A stretch of 64,000 bases of DNA from Edolisoma coerulescens (Eukaryota; Chordata; Aves; Passeriformes; Campephagidae), in NCBI GenBank assembly GCA_013397115.1, contig VWZW01006873.1:316477-380476 (forward strand), given 5' to 3'. This document shows positions 25,766-38,656 of this stretch, piece by piece. How positions within the stretch are numbered: the stretch's first letter is position 1; each line of letters begins with the position of its first letter. The notes under the pieces were generated by a model. The model was given only the letters and a program-made list of their open reading frames with translations. It was not told the origin of the DNA and searched no databases. A program made the translations under genes and the position numbers.

Positions 25766-26178
25766 CGAATCATAGAATATGCTGAGTCGGATGAAAGGCA
25801 CCCAAAAAAATCATTGAATCCAACTTCTGGCCCTGCACGGCACCATCCCCAAGAGTGACACCATGGGCCTGAGAGCATTGTCCAAACACTTCTTGAACTC
25901 TGTCAGGCTTGGTGCTGNCCAAGGGCCCTCAGCCACTCCTCATTTGGCTTCCCCTCCAGACCCTTCACCATCCTCGCGTCCCTCCTTTGAACACTCTTTG
26001 AGAGCTTAATGTCTTCATTGTGGAATTAAAACTGCCCCCAGCACTTGAGGTGAGGCCACCCCAGCACAGAGCAGAGCAGGACAATCCCCTCCCTTGCCTG
26101 GCTGGTAATGCTGTGCCAGATGCATCCCAGGACAGGGTTGGCCCCCCTGGCTGCCAGGGCGCTGTGAATCTGCTCAGG
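25766..26178 (-). mobile_element. CR1 LINE 3' part, minus strand, internally deleted
   Basis: Reading on the plus strand from GAATCATAGAATATGCTGAG, this is the reverse complement of an avian CR1 3' end. It continues through CAACTTCTGGCCCTGCA, CACCATGGGCCTGAGAGC and AACTCTGTCAGGCTTGG. At the ambiguous base 25918 it jumps into a more 5' part of ORF2 (CTCAGCCACTCCTCAT, CCAGACCCTTCACCATC, then GGTTGGCCCCCCTGGCTG). Several hundred bases are thus missing at or around the n, either a real deletion or an assembly artefact. The subfamily signature (GAATATGCTGAGT near the tail) resembles one I know from songbird genomes. Confidence 0.93.
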
Positions 26179-27002
26179 AGAAAGTTATGAAATATTGAAC
26201 ATATGTACATATTCTGTAACTCTACATAGTATTCAGCCCTTTCCACAAAATATATTTGATGTCTCTGGGTACAATTAAGTTGAAGGAAATTTAGAAAACT
26301 CCAGGAGGCACCTTCAGCTACCCTGACTGCAGTGAATTTGTTCTGATGTGTTTAGTAGTATGCTAAGAAGCCAGTGCCTTGGTCAGACAACTGAAAATGG
26401 TATTTTCATCTTTACTGTAGCTTTCCTGGATGCAGGGCTGGAGCTTCTCTCCTGCTGCATCTTTTGAAACCTGCCCTTTTGGAGAAGCCAGTGAAGCCTA
26501 GCTGCTGTCCACTATGGCTTAGAGTTTCTTTGCTTTCCCAGCAGAGCAGAGGCAAAGAATCATTGTCCATCATTCTAGTCTGTTTTAGTAGACAGGCAAG
26601 GTTTTCTATTGCAAAGGTAAATCAGGCAGAACATATTGTGAGTCACTGCAGAAGTTTACTCTGGGTGCTGAGTATGTGCTCTATGTTAGTATTTGTACTG
26701 ACAATGGTGATATTTCAATTCTGTTTGCTGAAACCAACTATTTTAATATGCATCAGTATCTATCCTATTCTTTTACCTATGCTATAGGTAAAAGAAGCTA
26801 AAAGAGGGGCTTGGTCTCTATTTTTATGATCTGCACTTGGTGACCAGCAGTGGAGGGTCTGTCATATACTGAGAGTGACAATAAGCAAATACTCTGTTAG
26901 AAACAGCAAGAAAAAAGTATGAATAATCTCTCTACTCAGAATGCTCTTACCCAGGTTCTGCTGCTACATTGCAGTACTCCTAATTTAATTATTTCAATGT
27001 TT
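26179..27002. other. Non-coding spacer between two CR1 fragments
   Basis: A 107-codon plus-strand open frame (26464-26787) lies here without a recognisable domain or splice signals. I see no other feature. Confidence 0.45.
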
Positions 27003-27149
27003 AATTCAAAGTTGCATAAGGGGATTTTCAGACTTAACATTAGGAAACATGTCTATATTGAGAGGATGGTCAAACACTCGATCAGGCTTGTCAGTTTCTT
27101 GTTTGAGAAGCATTTTGACAATGTCCTTAGTAACATGCTTTAACTTTTA
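27003..27149 (+). mobile_element. Old CR1 LINE fragment (end of ORF2), cut by gap
   Basis: The translation SKLHKGIFRLNIRK followed by ERMVKHSIRL and a terminal DNVLSNML matches, residue by residue, the C terminus of CR1 ORF2 (usually KLHQGRFRLDIRK ... ERVVKHWNRL ... ALRDML). Several nucleotide runs such as AAGTTGCA and ATTAGGAA are shared with the CR1 consensus. The copy is highly diverged, so it is old. It runs straight into the assembly gap at 27150, so its 3' end is not visible. Confidence 0.8.
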
Positions 27150-27269
27150 NNNNNNNNNNNNNNNNNNNNNNNNNNNNNNNNNNNNNNNNNNNNNNNNNNN
27201 NNNNNNNNNNNNNNNNNNNNNNNNNNNNNNNNNNNNNNNNNNNNNNNNNNNNNNNNNNNNNNNNNNNNN
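27150..27269. other. Assembly gap (120 n)
   Basis: Run of n. The reading frame drawn across it is meaningless. Confidence 1.
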
Positions 27270-28572
27270 TCTGACAATTGGCTTGATTTACTTAGAAATT
27301 AAAGCGCTGTTAAATCGGTGGATAACCAGTGTGAAGCTGAAAATATTGATGGTTCTTCTGGTTTTTGTCTTTCTTTAACATGGCTCAGGTTAAGAGAAAT
27401 TTTCACCTTTCGAGGTCTAATTGAAGAGTGTGCAATTAAAAATGCAATAAATAAATTAACATATGAAGGAAAAATACAGATTTTGAGGTATTTAAGGCCT
27501 TCATTCACAAATTATATGGCTTAAAAGTATTTTAAATTACTGTATGAGCAGTTCCAACAAGCTATACCTATTTCATTCCAAGTAGCTCAAGAAAAGATGA
27601 AGAACTTCTCTTGTAAGAAAGCATGGAGTGAAAGACACAGAGATTCTCCAGAACACACAGAAGACTCTTTCAGGCCTTGTGCAAGGCCCATCTGTGCTGG
27701 GATGATAACTACCACAAACAGTGGTCCTTGAGTTAATATATGACCAAACAAAATACAATTGGTTGAAGCCCATTACACTGGTTTTTATTTATATTGATCC
27801 TATATCTATTATTCAGTTAGATACATTGAATCCCTGTTATCAGTTTCACAGTTAAACGAGAAAGGAGATGAGTCATCATTCCTTCTACATTTAATTCTGA
27901 ATTAGAATTCCTCTGCACCGTGTACTTTAAACATCCTAAAATTTTTGTACATTTCATTGAAAGAACATAATTCACATAATTTAATTTGTACATTTTGCGT
28001 TAATTTATCTATTTTACAAATCATGAACCAGTCAATGTAGGAGCCTCTCATCACTCCTTCCAATATATGTGGGTGACCATTTTTATCAGTATAGAAGATG
28101 CTAAGAAAATATTAATTGCAAGAATATTCCCAGAAAATTATAAGAATTCGCCTCCTATTTAGTTATTTTTCATAACATTTTCTCTAAGAAGTGTGGTCTC
28201 TGAGGTAATATTCAAAGTGAACTTCAAAGTCAGGTTCCTGCCTACTTCTATGCAAATCTAAAGATGCATTCAGTATGAAGAATAGAAGTCTTCAGATGTA
28301 TCTAGCACATTGTAATAACTTTCTTTTTGAATTTCAATATATATCTACTTTAATATGTTATATAAAATTTATTTTTATATATACATAAAAACACATTTTA
28401 GATTACATTTTATTACAATTCATCTCTTGCCCATACATTCTAGTTTTGTCGAAAGCATTGGTTTATTGAGATAATTTCATGATTACATGAATTTGAAAGA
28501 TAACCGAAGTGAATGTTCAGCCAATCACAGATGCTCTGATGGTCTATATGTACCAAATCAGAGATTTAATTC
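27270..28572. other. AT-rich non-coding stretch
   Basis: Nothing identified. Short open frames on both strands at 27299-27524 have no recognisable similarity. Confidence 0.5.
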
Positions 28573-28815
28573 TGTATTGGGTCTGACTGAGGTGAAGTTC
28601 ACAGCCCTTACAGTGCTGTGCTTTGCATTGGTAGCTGGACGGGTGTTGATAACAGAGCAGTGTTTTGGCTACTGCCGAGCAGTGCGTCCCCCTGACATTC
28701 CTTCCCCCACCAAAGGGGATGGGAGTGGGCGAGATCCTTGGAGGGAACACAAGCAGGCCAGCTGACTCAAATCAGCCAAAGGGATATTCCATACCATATG
28801 ACATCAGCTCAGACA

Positions 28816-28820
28816 TATAA
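28816..28820 (+). promoter_or_regulatory. LTR TATA box
   Basis: TATAA within the solo LTR, about 160 bp upstream of its polyadenylation signal. Activity is unknown. Confidence 0.5.
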
Positions 28821-28973
28821 TCTAAGGAAGAGAGGAGGAACCGTTACATGTGCTGGAGCCCTGCTTTCCAGGAAGTGTCTGAACGTTGCTGCTGATGGGA
28901 AGTAGAGACTGATTTCTTTTTTTCCTTTAGGTCTTGTGCACCCAGATCTCTGCTTGTTTCTTTCTTTTGCTGT

Positions 28974-28979
28974 AATAAA
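28974..28979 (+). terminator. LTR polyadenylation signal
   Basis: AATAAA in the R region position of the solo LTR, followed by T/G-rich sequence. Confidence 0.6.
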
Positions 28980-29101
28980 ACCGCCTTATTTCACCCTGCT
29001 GTTTTTTCCTCCATCTTATTCTCTCCCCTGTCCCAGTGGGAAAGGGAGTGATAGAGTGACTGAGTGGGCACCTGGCACCCAGCCCAGGTCAGCCCACAAC
29101 A

Positions 29102-29469
29102 AATTTGAAACATAGAAAATGAAGAAAACTTTTTATAAAACAAAAAAACAGTAACTCATTTTTTTAAGAAGAAATTTATTGACTCCTAATAAATGAGGGG
29201 AAACACAATATTGACTAATTTCTACATTATCTGTTTCATTAAAAATGAAAGAAAAAAGCCTTGTACTTAAAAGAGTAATGCATTGATACATTAACCCCTC
29301 AAAAGTAAAAAAAAAAATGGAAAAAAAACCCGCCCAGAAATATTGGAATGTTCTGCAAATACAAATTACTTCTGATTTTAATGAACTCTAACTTGTGTAG
29401 CAGTATTCAAAGCATTGCATGTGCATCAGACATTGCCTCCCATTAACACTTGATTAAAATCTTTAGAAA
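29102..29469. other. AT-rich spacer
   Basis: Between the solo LTR and the next CR1 tail; starts with the presumed target-site duplication. No other feature seen. Confidence 0.5.
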
Positions 29470-29650
29470 GGCTTGGTTTGGAAGGGAGATCATAGCATTC
29501 TAACTCCCTTCCCTGGGCAGGAAACCTTCTACTAGACCAGGTTGTTCCAAGCCCCATCTAGCCTGGCCTTGAACACTTCCAAGGATGGGGCAGGCACAAT
29601 TTCTCTGGGCAACCTGTGTCAGTGCCTCACCAACCTCACAGCACAGAAGT
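29470..29650 (-). mobile_element. CR1 LINE 3' tail fragment, minus strand
   Basis: Contains the reverse-complement CR1 terminal segments GGTTTGGAAGGGAGATCAT, TTCTACTAGACCAGGTTG, CTGGCCTTGAACACTTCC and TTCTCTGGGCAACCTGTG. Similarity fades after about 29650. The copy is a short 5'-truncated insertion. Confidence 0.92.
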
Positions 29651-32600
29651 GTCTGGCTATGTTGATTTAAAGAAATGTTTCAATCACTCTCAAGGACAGG
29701 GAATTTACAGACAATTTAAAATCCTTCCAAATTTTTCCTGTAGTTCACTATATCTTGTAAGGTAAATTCAACTCTTTCCACTTCCTTTCCTTCATGTTTC
29801 TTTCACAGAAACTCTTTCTTTCAAAATAATTTGAGACACTGCATGACAATGAAATGAAAGAGAGGGGGAAAGGTAAGTGTGAGCTAAATGCATAAATCAG
29901 TAGTGCTCACATATTGATCACCTGCATTTGGTTAATTCTTGAACTATAATTCTTGTTCATCTCCTGGTCAATTTCCTCTCTGGAGCAATGATTTCATGGA
30001 ACAATTCAAGCAGCTTTGCAGATCAGATAGTAGAAGGAATTCTGTGGCTAAACCACACGGAGCAAGATTCGGAAAAGATCTAGGAAATCTAGGAAAGATT
30101 TGTGGTTAAAAACTGGCACACTGGCTTAGAGGTTGGTGTTGACAGAAGAGCAGAGCTGACAAGGATGATATTCTCAAGATCATAATGACACAGTGAAAAA
30201 ACCTGAAGAACAAGAGCACAAAGATTTAATTTCCTGCAGTTGACAATCTAGTGGAGTAAACCAAAGAAATTATCCAATCCCATCAGAGGAATGGATAAGG
30301 TAGATGATCTTGACAACTGTTAATTAAATGGGTGTGCCATTAAAAAAGAAAGAAGCTGATGTGGGTTTTGCTGAGATGGTTGATGAGCTTGAATGAATTT
30401 TTCTCAATGTAAGTTATAAATGAAAATGCAAGTAGTTTTGAATGGACAATTTTATAATGCACATCAATTCCATCAGCATACATAAAATGTCACACACTAA
30501 ATTGAGGATATTTCAAACTGGGTTTATGAATTAAAATTTATGTATTTGGTATAATATGTCTCACACAGTTATTTCAGAACATATGTTCCTTTATTACAAA
30601 TCAGCACTCTCCCATCTCAAATGTTCAACTGCAAATGAACCCTATACCACCAGGATCATTTAATATACAGAAAAAGCATAGTTTAAATATTTGTGCAATT
30701 TGAAATTTACATATTTGAAAGATTGTAGAAATATTAATTTTTGTTTAGCTTGGTTTTTTATTGGTGTTTTGTAAGGTTTTCTTCTTTTTGCTGTGATATG
30801 ACAGGGACTTACATTCTCTGAAGTCAATGGACCTGATCCTAAGATAATGGTGTAATTCTCATTTAACCAGTGGGATCTGGTTAGAGTCAAATGGGACCAT
30901 AATGCAAATTTCTAACAGCAGAATGTGGGCTTTAATTATCTCAAGGATGTTAATTTTTAGCTCAGGTAACCCCTATCCCCTCCCCCACTTCCTACTCCCT
31001 GAGGTGTGTTTTAGTGCAATTTAGAAGCATTTTGTCACCTTCTTCTAATTCAGAAGCAGCCCTCCTAGTTCAGGAGTGAAGTCTTTAGTAATTGTTCAGA
31101 TTGTTCCCTGAAAGTGAGACGTTAACTCTTGCAGGCTGATGTAGTACTTTACCTCAAGCAGGAGTGCTGAGAGAACCAAGATCTAGAGAATTAAAAAAAA
31201 CCTGGAGCAGAAGAATTTGAAGTGAGATTCTTGTAATTATTTGCCAGCTGGCCACCTTCATTCAGCACAGATATTTCACTAGAGAGACACCATTTGTGGC
31301 CATGTGTTCATGTCCAGCCATCCTCACAGCGCAGCTTTCTCTTCTGGCAGGGATAAGCAGGAAGGAAGCATGCCAGGAAAATAGTTTCTGGGTTATGGAG
31401 AAAGAGACATTTGCCTTCCCCCCTGGTAACTAATACCCATTTCAAGAAGGTGGTTCCTATGTGGGGATTCATATATTAGACAACTGTTAAAAGACATATG
31501 ACTAGGGCAAGATTCTAGTTTATACTCCCATGAATGTCAGGAGAGAAGTGGCCTACTAATTCACAGAAGCATTTCCTCTTCTGTGGAGGAGTAGAGCCCA
31601 GTGTCAGGGGCTTCTCTAATTTTTCTCTCACATCCCGCCTGTGTAGTTGAGAGCTTGCTGGAGGCACACCTGTTACTAGCTGATAAGGACATTTCAGCTT
31701 GGGGTGGCTGCTGACAGGATGTGTAAATCTTATCCTGTATAGTGAAGCTGAATGTAAGAGTTCTCACCAAAGGATTAGTAGATGTGCATTTTTCACTGTT
31801 TGGGTTTTTTTTTTTCTTGTCACACAGTTTAACAGGAGTCTCATATATTATGCTGGTGTTTCCAGCATTTGGAGGGACTCCTTGACATCTAACATTAGTA
31901 AGGGACCCTGGTGGTGATGTAAGTTGGCCACTCAGTAGCTGGGCATTGTGGCAAATATGGCCTCAAACTGGTGAGTGGGTCACTGCATAAATTTGTAGAC
32001 TCTGCCAGACATCTGTGAATGTGCTGTGGAAGTCCTCAGGGTAGAAATGCTGGCATCAGTCCACTTGGAAAGACTCTTTAAATAAAGACAGCGCATAAGA
32101 GAAAGAGGAGATTATTCTACTTCCTAATTGGTATGGGCCCAGGGCTGTAATATTTACAGTGCAGAGAGTGATTGAAAAGCTGTTTGAGGGAAAATAACCA
32201 AAGTCCATAATGCAGCATTGTTAAATAGTTACGAAACACATCTTAGACTTAACCATAGAAATAACCTCTTCAGTTTATAATGGATCTTTATGCAAAGCAG
32301 TTCACTTCCATGCCTTCAATTTGTCTGCGCTATCCTCCACTTACCCTTATATGTATCACAAATTTACAGTAACTTCTTTGCCTGCCTGTCATTTTAGAGT
32401 CGTAAAAACTACTGTAAGAACAAGTTGACATTAGTGAACACTTCAGCTACACAGTGCAAGATGTAAAAAAAAATAAAAAGTAAAATAGCTGAAGGAGAGG
32501 AACAAGTATTTTAAATAAAACCAAACAAAGGGTGTTAAGTATGTATGTATCATGAGAGAAATACACTGCTGAATTACAAAAAAAGCATACATGAATTATA

Positions 32601-34270
32601 TGTATACTTACTTTTTTTGCATGGATTTTATTAGAATGTTGTGAATTAAATTATACAAAGCTAGATGAAATAAATCAGTTATGGAAAAATTAGTCAAAAA
32701 AAGCACTTGTTGAGCAGCAAATGTTACTGTAGTACTGTATGTGTTCCAGGTAAGAAAGGAATGCTCGTAAAATTGAATCCTCTAGAGGAAATATGGGGGA
32801 AAGAATTTTTCTAAAAGAAGCCCATTAGATAAAGGTATAAGACTGAATAGGTAGTCTTCTGAGTCATGGAGAAAAAATGAGTAAACGTAGACAGAAAAGC
32901 ACCTCTGAGTATCAAAGACAGAGGAACGAACCCAAGTAAACTGTACTGGAGAGAGATTTCAAATTGGTTTTAAATCTGGTGGAGACAGAAAGAATGAGAA
33001 GTCCTAGAGAGTATCTAAATTGCTCTAGTTCCTGCCTTGGTTTGAAAGAACAAATTTTGAGGCTCTTCAACACTCAGACACTTGACTATTCCCCCACTCT
33101 CATAGCAGTGGTTTTGCTGTGTGACTAGTCCAGAATCTCACTGGTTTTGCATGTGGAAACTCTGTCAGGAAAAGGTTGTGATGCTCATGTATTTGAAAGA
33201 AATACAAAAGTAAAAAGATGTTCAGAATTCATGTGTTATGTGTGCTAATATATTTATATGATAAGATGCTTTCCCCATGGAAATGATGGTGTTGCAATAA
33301 AGAAAGATGTTATTTATAGAGCCCTGAATCAGGATCTTAATTCAGGGGGCAAAACTTCATAAGCTTTCAATCTCAGTTGTGTTGAGATGACAAATGCTTA
33401 TATGGCATGCATAAAGTAGGCGTCTCAAGCAGCAATGCCAACAGAACTCACTTAAAAAGACTAAATAAGATCAGGTATTAATTAGTTAATTAAGTTTTTC
33501 TTTCATGCTCTGGTTTGTTACCTATTTTTCAATAATGTACTTTTTCCCTACAAGTCTGTTGTTGAGAGATGGCGGCAAATGGAGTAAATAACAGGTTTTT
33601 TCTTGTTTCAGGGCCAAAGTCAGTTCTGAGAAACATAGAAAATACACTAAATTCAGAACAATCACTCTCAATTGTGTCAAAATAGCATTTGTGATTACTA
33701 GAGAGCATAGGATCTTTAGCAGCAAGGAGAATAAATCCTGAGCAAAGAACCAATAGTGACAAAATACTTCATTTTTGTCTAATTGAGTAGGTATCCCCAC
33801 AATGTAGCATTCGAAGGAGATAGTGAAGATTAAGGAATCCATGTACAAACTTCTCTTTCCTGTAATTTTGACCAATTGCTTGAAGAATTTTGAAACTCTA
33901 AGTGTAGGTTTTGTGCCATCAGTTATTAGGGATCTTTCCAGCTGAATTGCACTTTCAATGCTAATGAATGGAAAACCACAAAATTTCCTCATCTGCAAAT
34001 CAGCTTAAAGAAATTTAGGAATAGAACAATATGTATTTGAGAAATGTATGAAACTAGGTTTCACCACCTGCTTTCTAATTCTTTTAAAAAGACTCACATT
34101 TTAGGAAATTTCTACCAGTTTCAAAATGTGCTGTCAAATTTTCTTCCAGTAAGAGCAGAAATGCAGACAAAGGAACAATAGGCAAATTTTTCTGATTTTG
34201 TAGAATGATGTAATAGGGCTTTCCTCAAAACCATTGATTGGTGTTTCCCTTCCTCTGAAATATGATACCT

Positions 34271-34302
34271 ATCACTATGAATCTTCTATTCCTCATAGTG
34301 AT
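34271..34302. other. Short perfect inverted repeat
   Basis: Arms ATCACTATGA (34271-34280) and TCATAGTGAT (34293-34302) around a 12-nt loop. Too short to call a functional RNA. Confidence 0.6.
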
Positions 34303-37300
34303 GGAGGCAGCTATGCAATGTAAAAGCAAAACAGAAGAAATCAGTCTTTAGCTGGCAAATATAAATTATGCATGGTATTTATTTGATAAGAAATGGAATT
34401 ACAATATTGTTAAAAGAACTTGTTAATTTCCATTGAGTAAATAGGTTGGGAATCACATAACTTCTCAGAAAAAATCCTATCTATAGCTTATCTCAAGATG
34501 TGAATCCCGATTCTGCAAGCCCCTAGTTTTCGATTAATTATGTTCTCTTCTCTAATGTGTTGGGAGAAAAATAGCCCTGGAGAAATGGAGAACGCCTCAA
34601 TGCAGTGTGAATAAATGGGCTATCTAAGCCTTTGAGGAAAGAAACATGGTTTATACCTAATTATGACAAGAGTTTGACTGAAAAATAGGGGTCAGGAGGG
34701 GTTTGCTTCCTGGTTTTGCTCTGTCTCACTGGCCTCTGCTCTGAGCTCAGTTCCCTTCCTTCTGACTATGATGGCTCCTTGAGCTGATGTAACACTTGTG
34801 TGAAAAAGATGAGCATCTAATTATCAGGTGAGTATCTGATTATGGAACTGGTGTTTGGTGACTGATAAATACTGGGTGATGTACTACACTGGTTTATAAA
34901 GGCACCAAAGAAAATGCGATCACCAGGGATATCCAGCCTGAAGAGAATCATACATACAGAAATATAATGAAGTTTCCAATCTCAGGAGAAAGAATTTTAA
35001 AAAAAAATACATTGCGAAGTCAGCAGGGAAGTAGACATCATTTTTACAGTTTATGTGGGAACAATTACTTGAAACTGATTTTTGATAAACATTGGGTCCT
35101 ATAAAATTCATAAACTTGTTTCCATATATTATATACAATTTCAGACCTTTGCTAATATGCATTCAGTGTCTGGATTTTTTTTACATTCATCAACCATTAG
35201 AAAATTTTCAAACTATATCTCTCAAGAATCTGAGAAATCAATTGAATGTGCAGATGAATCTAAGTTTTCCTATTATATTTAAAATTAAACACATCTTAAA
35301 TTAAATAGAGAGGACTTTTCATAAAACCCCCTGTATAGCTAGCCCAAGTCTGAATAAAATATCACCTCACATCTAAACAACAAAATGGATTTGGAGAAGA
35401 AATAATATCTAGAACTTTTTTTCTCTATGTAAATTCAAATTAAATGAAGATGTTTCTAGCAAAGTTCAGAGGAAAATTAAAAATTTGTGAAATGCAAGTT
35501 AGATATCTTAAATACTACTGTACAAATGCATTTGATTGTTCCTACTTGTCTTAAGATACTCTTTTTATCTTAAGATATTATTTCTTCTCTTCTGCCCTAT
35601 TTTCATTACAATACAAAGCCAATACATGGCTTTCTTAATGTATTGAACTTCAAAGAACTTTTGTGAGACCAAATGTTTGCATACAACTTCTGTTGTTCCT
35701 GCTTTTCCTCTTATTTCTTTTCATTTGAGAAATTTTTGTGAATCCTCTTATTTAGGGATTATGGTCATAATTTGTTACTTGGAGATCTCACATAGATTCA
35801 CATCAGAAAGTTATTTCCAACTCAGGCCCAAAGAATACTCTGTTCTGGAAATACATCTCTAACACTGCATTTACATCTCATAATTTTGATTCAGCTGTTG
35901 AATTTCAGCACTGATGTATTTCACAGACATTCTGAAAGCATGTGACAAAGTCATATTCACATTTTTGAAGGATGCAGAAAATGCCTCTAAATTTTTCAGA
36001 TTAATTGTTCTTCTATTAGAATTCACAACATTTCTATGTAAGAATTTGAATACCATCTTTCATTCCCTATTAGATTCCAGTTTGGACTATGTATTATACT
36101 TTGCTAAGCTTGAGAAGTGCCATTTTAAATTTTTGGTATGTTCTGATTTACAGACGGATCCATTTAGGGTAGTGGGTAGTGGGTAGTAAGAATGAACTGT
36201 ACAGTATAATATATCATTAAGAAAATAATCCAGGGTTTCACAGTTCTTTAAAAACTAATATATAAGGGTAATAATATGATGAATAGAATTAATATTGTGA
36301 ATACCAGCCAACACAAATTCCTTACAGCTCCTATATTAAATATTCTATTACTTCTCTAGGTCAATGTAAGAATGGAAAACATTAATTCATTGACATAAAT
36401 GTCTGTTATTCCTATATGAATATCATGAATAATTTTGGTAATGGAAAATATAGATAAGAATGAAGCTGATTACCTGATAAGTCAAATGTGGCGAAAAATT
36501 TTGTAAAAGAAATGTTGTGAGTACTTATTTGTCCACATTGAGGTATGGTGTAGTGGACCTGAGCTTGGATCTACCTCATTTAACTTTAGACACGTAACTG
36601 AGTTGTATAAATTAGCAGTGTAATTACCATTCCTCCTTTATAATGTTACTTGAAAGGATTAGACTCTTCTACAGACCAAGAAGAATTCTGAGTAGCCTGT
36701 ACTCTGCAAAGGAAAATGGAGTGTCAGTCTCCTTAATGCAGGTATTTCAGCCATGTGCATAAGCATAGATTAGAGAGAATCTGGATCCTTAATTATTGAA
36801 AAATCTGTAAAGTCTTCCCCAAATCTGTTATTTTCTTTCCCTATATTAGCAGATTGTCAGCTAGAGCTGAAAATATGAAATTTAAAAATTGAAATGCAGA
36901 AGTCTATTGAGGTTAGGAAACTTTAGGTCCATGACAAATGCCATTTTGACCACATACCACTGAGGAGTGGAAGAGAAGTTTTCACTTCCATAGGCAAAGA
37001 AAAAGAAATACTAGAAGATGTTCAAATTATAAAACAAATGAACATACATAATTTGTTACGAAATGGGAAAGAAGGCAAATGAAAAGCAATATAATAATGA
37101 AAAAAATATGGTATATTTTTCATATGGATCATATTTATTTAGCAGCATATTAACTTACACATGGCAGTTCTTCTTTTAGTAATATTTCAGCCTTAATTAA
37201 CAAAGTGTCTTTCTCTTATCTTGTAAGAACACATTGTTTTACTGGTTCAATCATCTTTGTAGTTATAAGAATGTAAATTACAGGAAGGGAAACTTTGAGA

Positions 37301-38140
37301 GATCACACTAGATCAAATAATCAAATACCCTAATTTTTGAAAAATCTTACTCTCTCATCTGTGCAGTTCACCCATCTTGATAACCTTAAAGCAGTAGCAA
37401 AACAATTTTTGTTTGCAGAAATGCAACTTTTATTTCTAGATTACTGTCTATAAATGAAATGTAGTAGTCATTAATTGCAGACTTACTGGTTTGGAAATGC
37501 CAGCATACTGGGATAAAAAATGAGTATTCACTTACTTTTCCTGTAGGTGAGACGTAAACATTTTCAAATTTAAGCTGAAATGTCTGTCTTTTTTCCTCAT
37601 TTTAGATCAGTTAAAAAATACCCTCAGATGTAAGAATCGTGTGTATTTTTACCTGTAAAACTAAGTTTTACTTGTAATACATAAATAAAATAAAGGATGC
37701 ACAAGAAGTGACTCTACAGAGATTAGCTAGACTTAATATAAAGTCTCATAAACAAGGCTATTTCTAGAATATTCATACACATAATAATTGAAACTATCCA
37801 AACATATATGCGCACAACCTCTGGCTCTGCCTTTGAACTGAATGATCATAATGTCTTAAATGTAGACCAAAAGGAAATGTATTTTGTGGTCTAAACCACA
37901 GCTTTTTGCCTCATTTGAGGAATAAATGACACATACATTGTGAGAGGGTTTTTTTAACTATTATGTTATACATATTCATCACATGGTCATTTTCTTGGTT
38001 ATAAATTGATGCTAGCTTGCCCATATCTTATTTGTTCTAAAACTGACATCTTATCTTTCTCAATTGTCCTTGTAAATGAACAGGTAGCACTGCATTACAA
38101 AAAATGATTAATGCATGTGTAAGTGAAATAATAGTCCTTT

Positions 38141-38163
38141 TGTTGTTGGTGGTGGTGGTGTTG
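38141..38163. repeat. (GTT/GGT)n microsatellite
   Basis: TTGTTGTTGGTGGTGGTGGTG trinucleotide run. Confidence 0.85.
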
Positions 38164-38526
38164 TATGTGCAACAAGAGATGACTTTTTAATTTGAAAACA
38201 CTTCTGTTTCAAAATAATTTCCATAGGATTCCATAAAGTTAGTCTTATCAGAGTTATATTAGAGTACCGCTGGGATTTTTTTCAACCAAATAATCACAAT
38301 ATAGAGTCATTTTTTCTGTTTTTTCAAAACAGAATTTTTGGTAAAATCTAAGTAATAGGTAGGTACCCAAAAGTAGCCAATAGTCAGCACAAGAGGTGAG
38401 GGAAATAGGAAAGCTGGGACCTGGTCATATGCAGCTCAGTTCCCTTGCCAGTAGCTACAGAATTGCCACTTTCTTCTGTTAGAATTGCGACATTCTAATT
38501 CTGTAATATGTGTTTAATCATCTTTT

Positions 38527-38656
38527 AAAAAAGAATAGCTCCAAAAGAAAAAACAAAAATCCAAAAAGACCAAACCAGTAACAAAAACACCCAGCTCCCC
38601 AGTCCATCAAAAAACCCCAAATCCAACCAACCACCCAAATAACCAAACAAAAAAAG
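38527..38656. repeat. A/C-rich low-complexity tract
   Basis: About 130 bp of A- and C-dominated sequence with CCAAA, AACCA and AAACCCC units on the plus strand. Confidence 0.85.

Larger units (their letters stand above)
28573..29101 (+). mobile_element. Solo LTR of an avian endogenous retrovirus (529 bp)
   Basis: Begins TGTATTGGG and ends CCCACAACA, an imperfect terminal inverted repeat with the canonical TG...CA ends. It is flanked by AATTC (28568-28572) and AATTT (29102-29106), a 5-bp target-site duplication with one mismatch. The body contains segments I know from a very common avian LTR family: GTGCTTTGCATTGGTAGCT, CAGTGTTTTGGCTACTGC, GGGATATTCCATACCATATG and GAGCCCTGCTTTCCAGGAAG. A TATAA box lies at 28816-28820 and a polyadenylation signal AATAAA at 28974-28979, in the order expected for U3-R. 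No internal retroviral sequence flanks it, so it is a solo LTR left by LTR-LTR recombination. Confidence 0.9.
29651..38526. other. Long unique AT-rich stretch
   Basis: No transposon or gene could be supported in nearly 9 kb. It contains the longest open frame of the window (33522-33998, minus, 158 codons), whose peptide is not recognisable and which has no splice context. It also holds a perfect 10-bp-arm hairpin (34271-34302) and a (GTG)n run (38141-38163). Confidence 0.5.

Noticed and set aside
33522..33998. Longest open frame of the window (158 codons, minus strand)
   Set aside because: No recognisable domain, no splice signals, and a frame of this length is only mildly surprising in 64 kb of AT-rich DNA read in six frames. 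The peptide is rich in Leu, Phe, Ile and Lys, as chance frames are here.
34271..34302. Possible microRNA-type hairpin
   Set aside because: Only 10 paired bases with a 12-nt loop; far shorter than a miRNA precursor stem.
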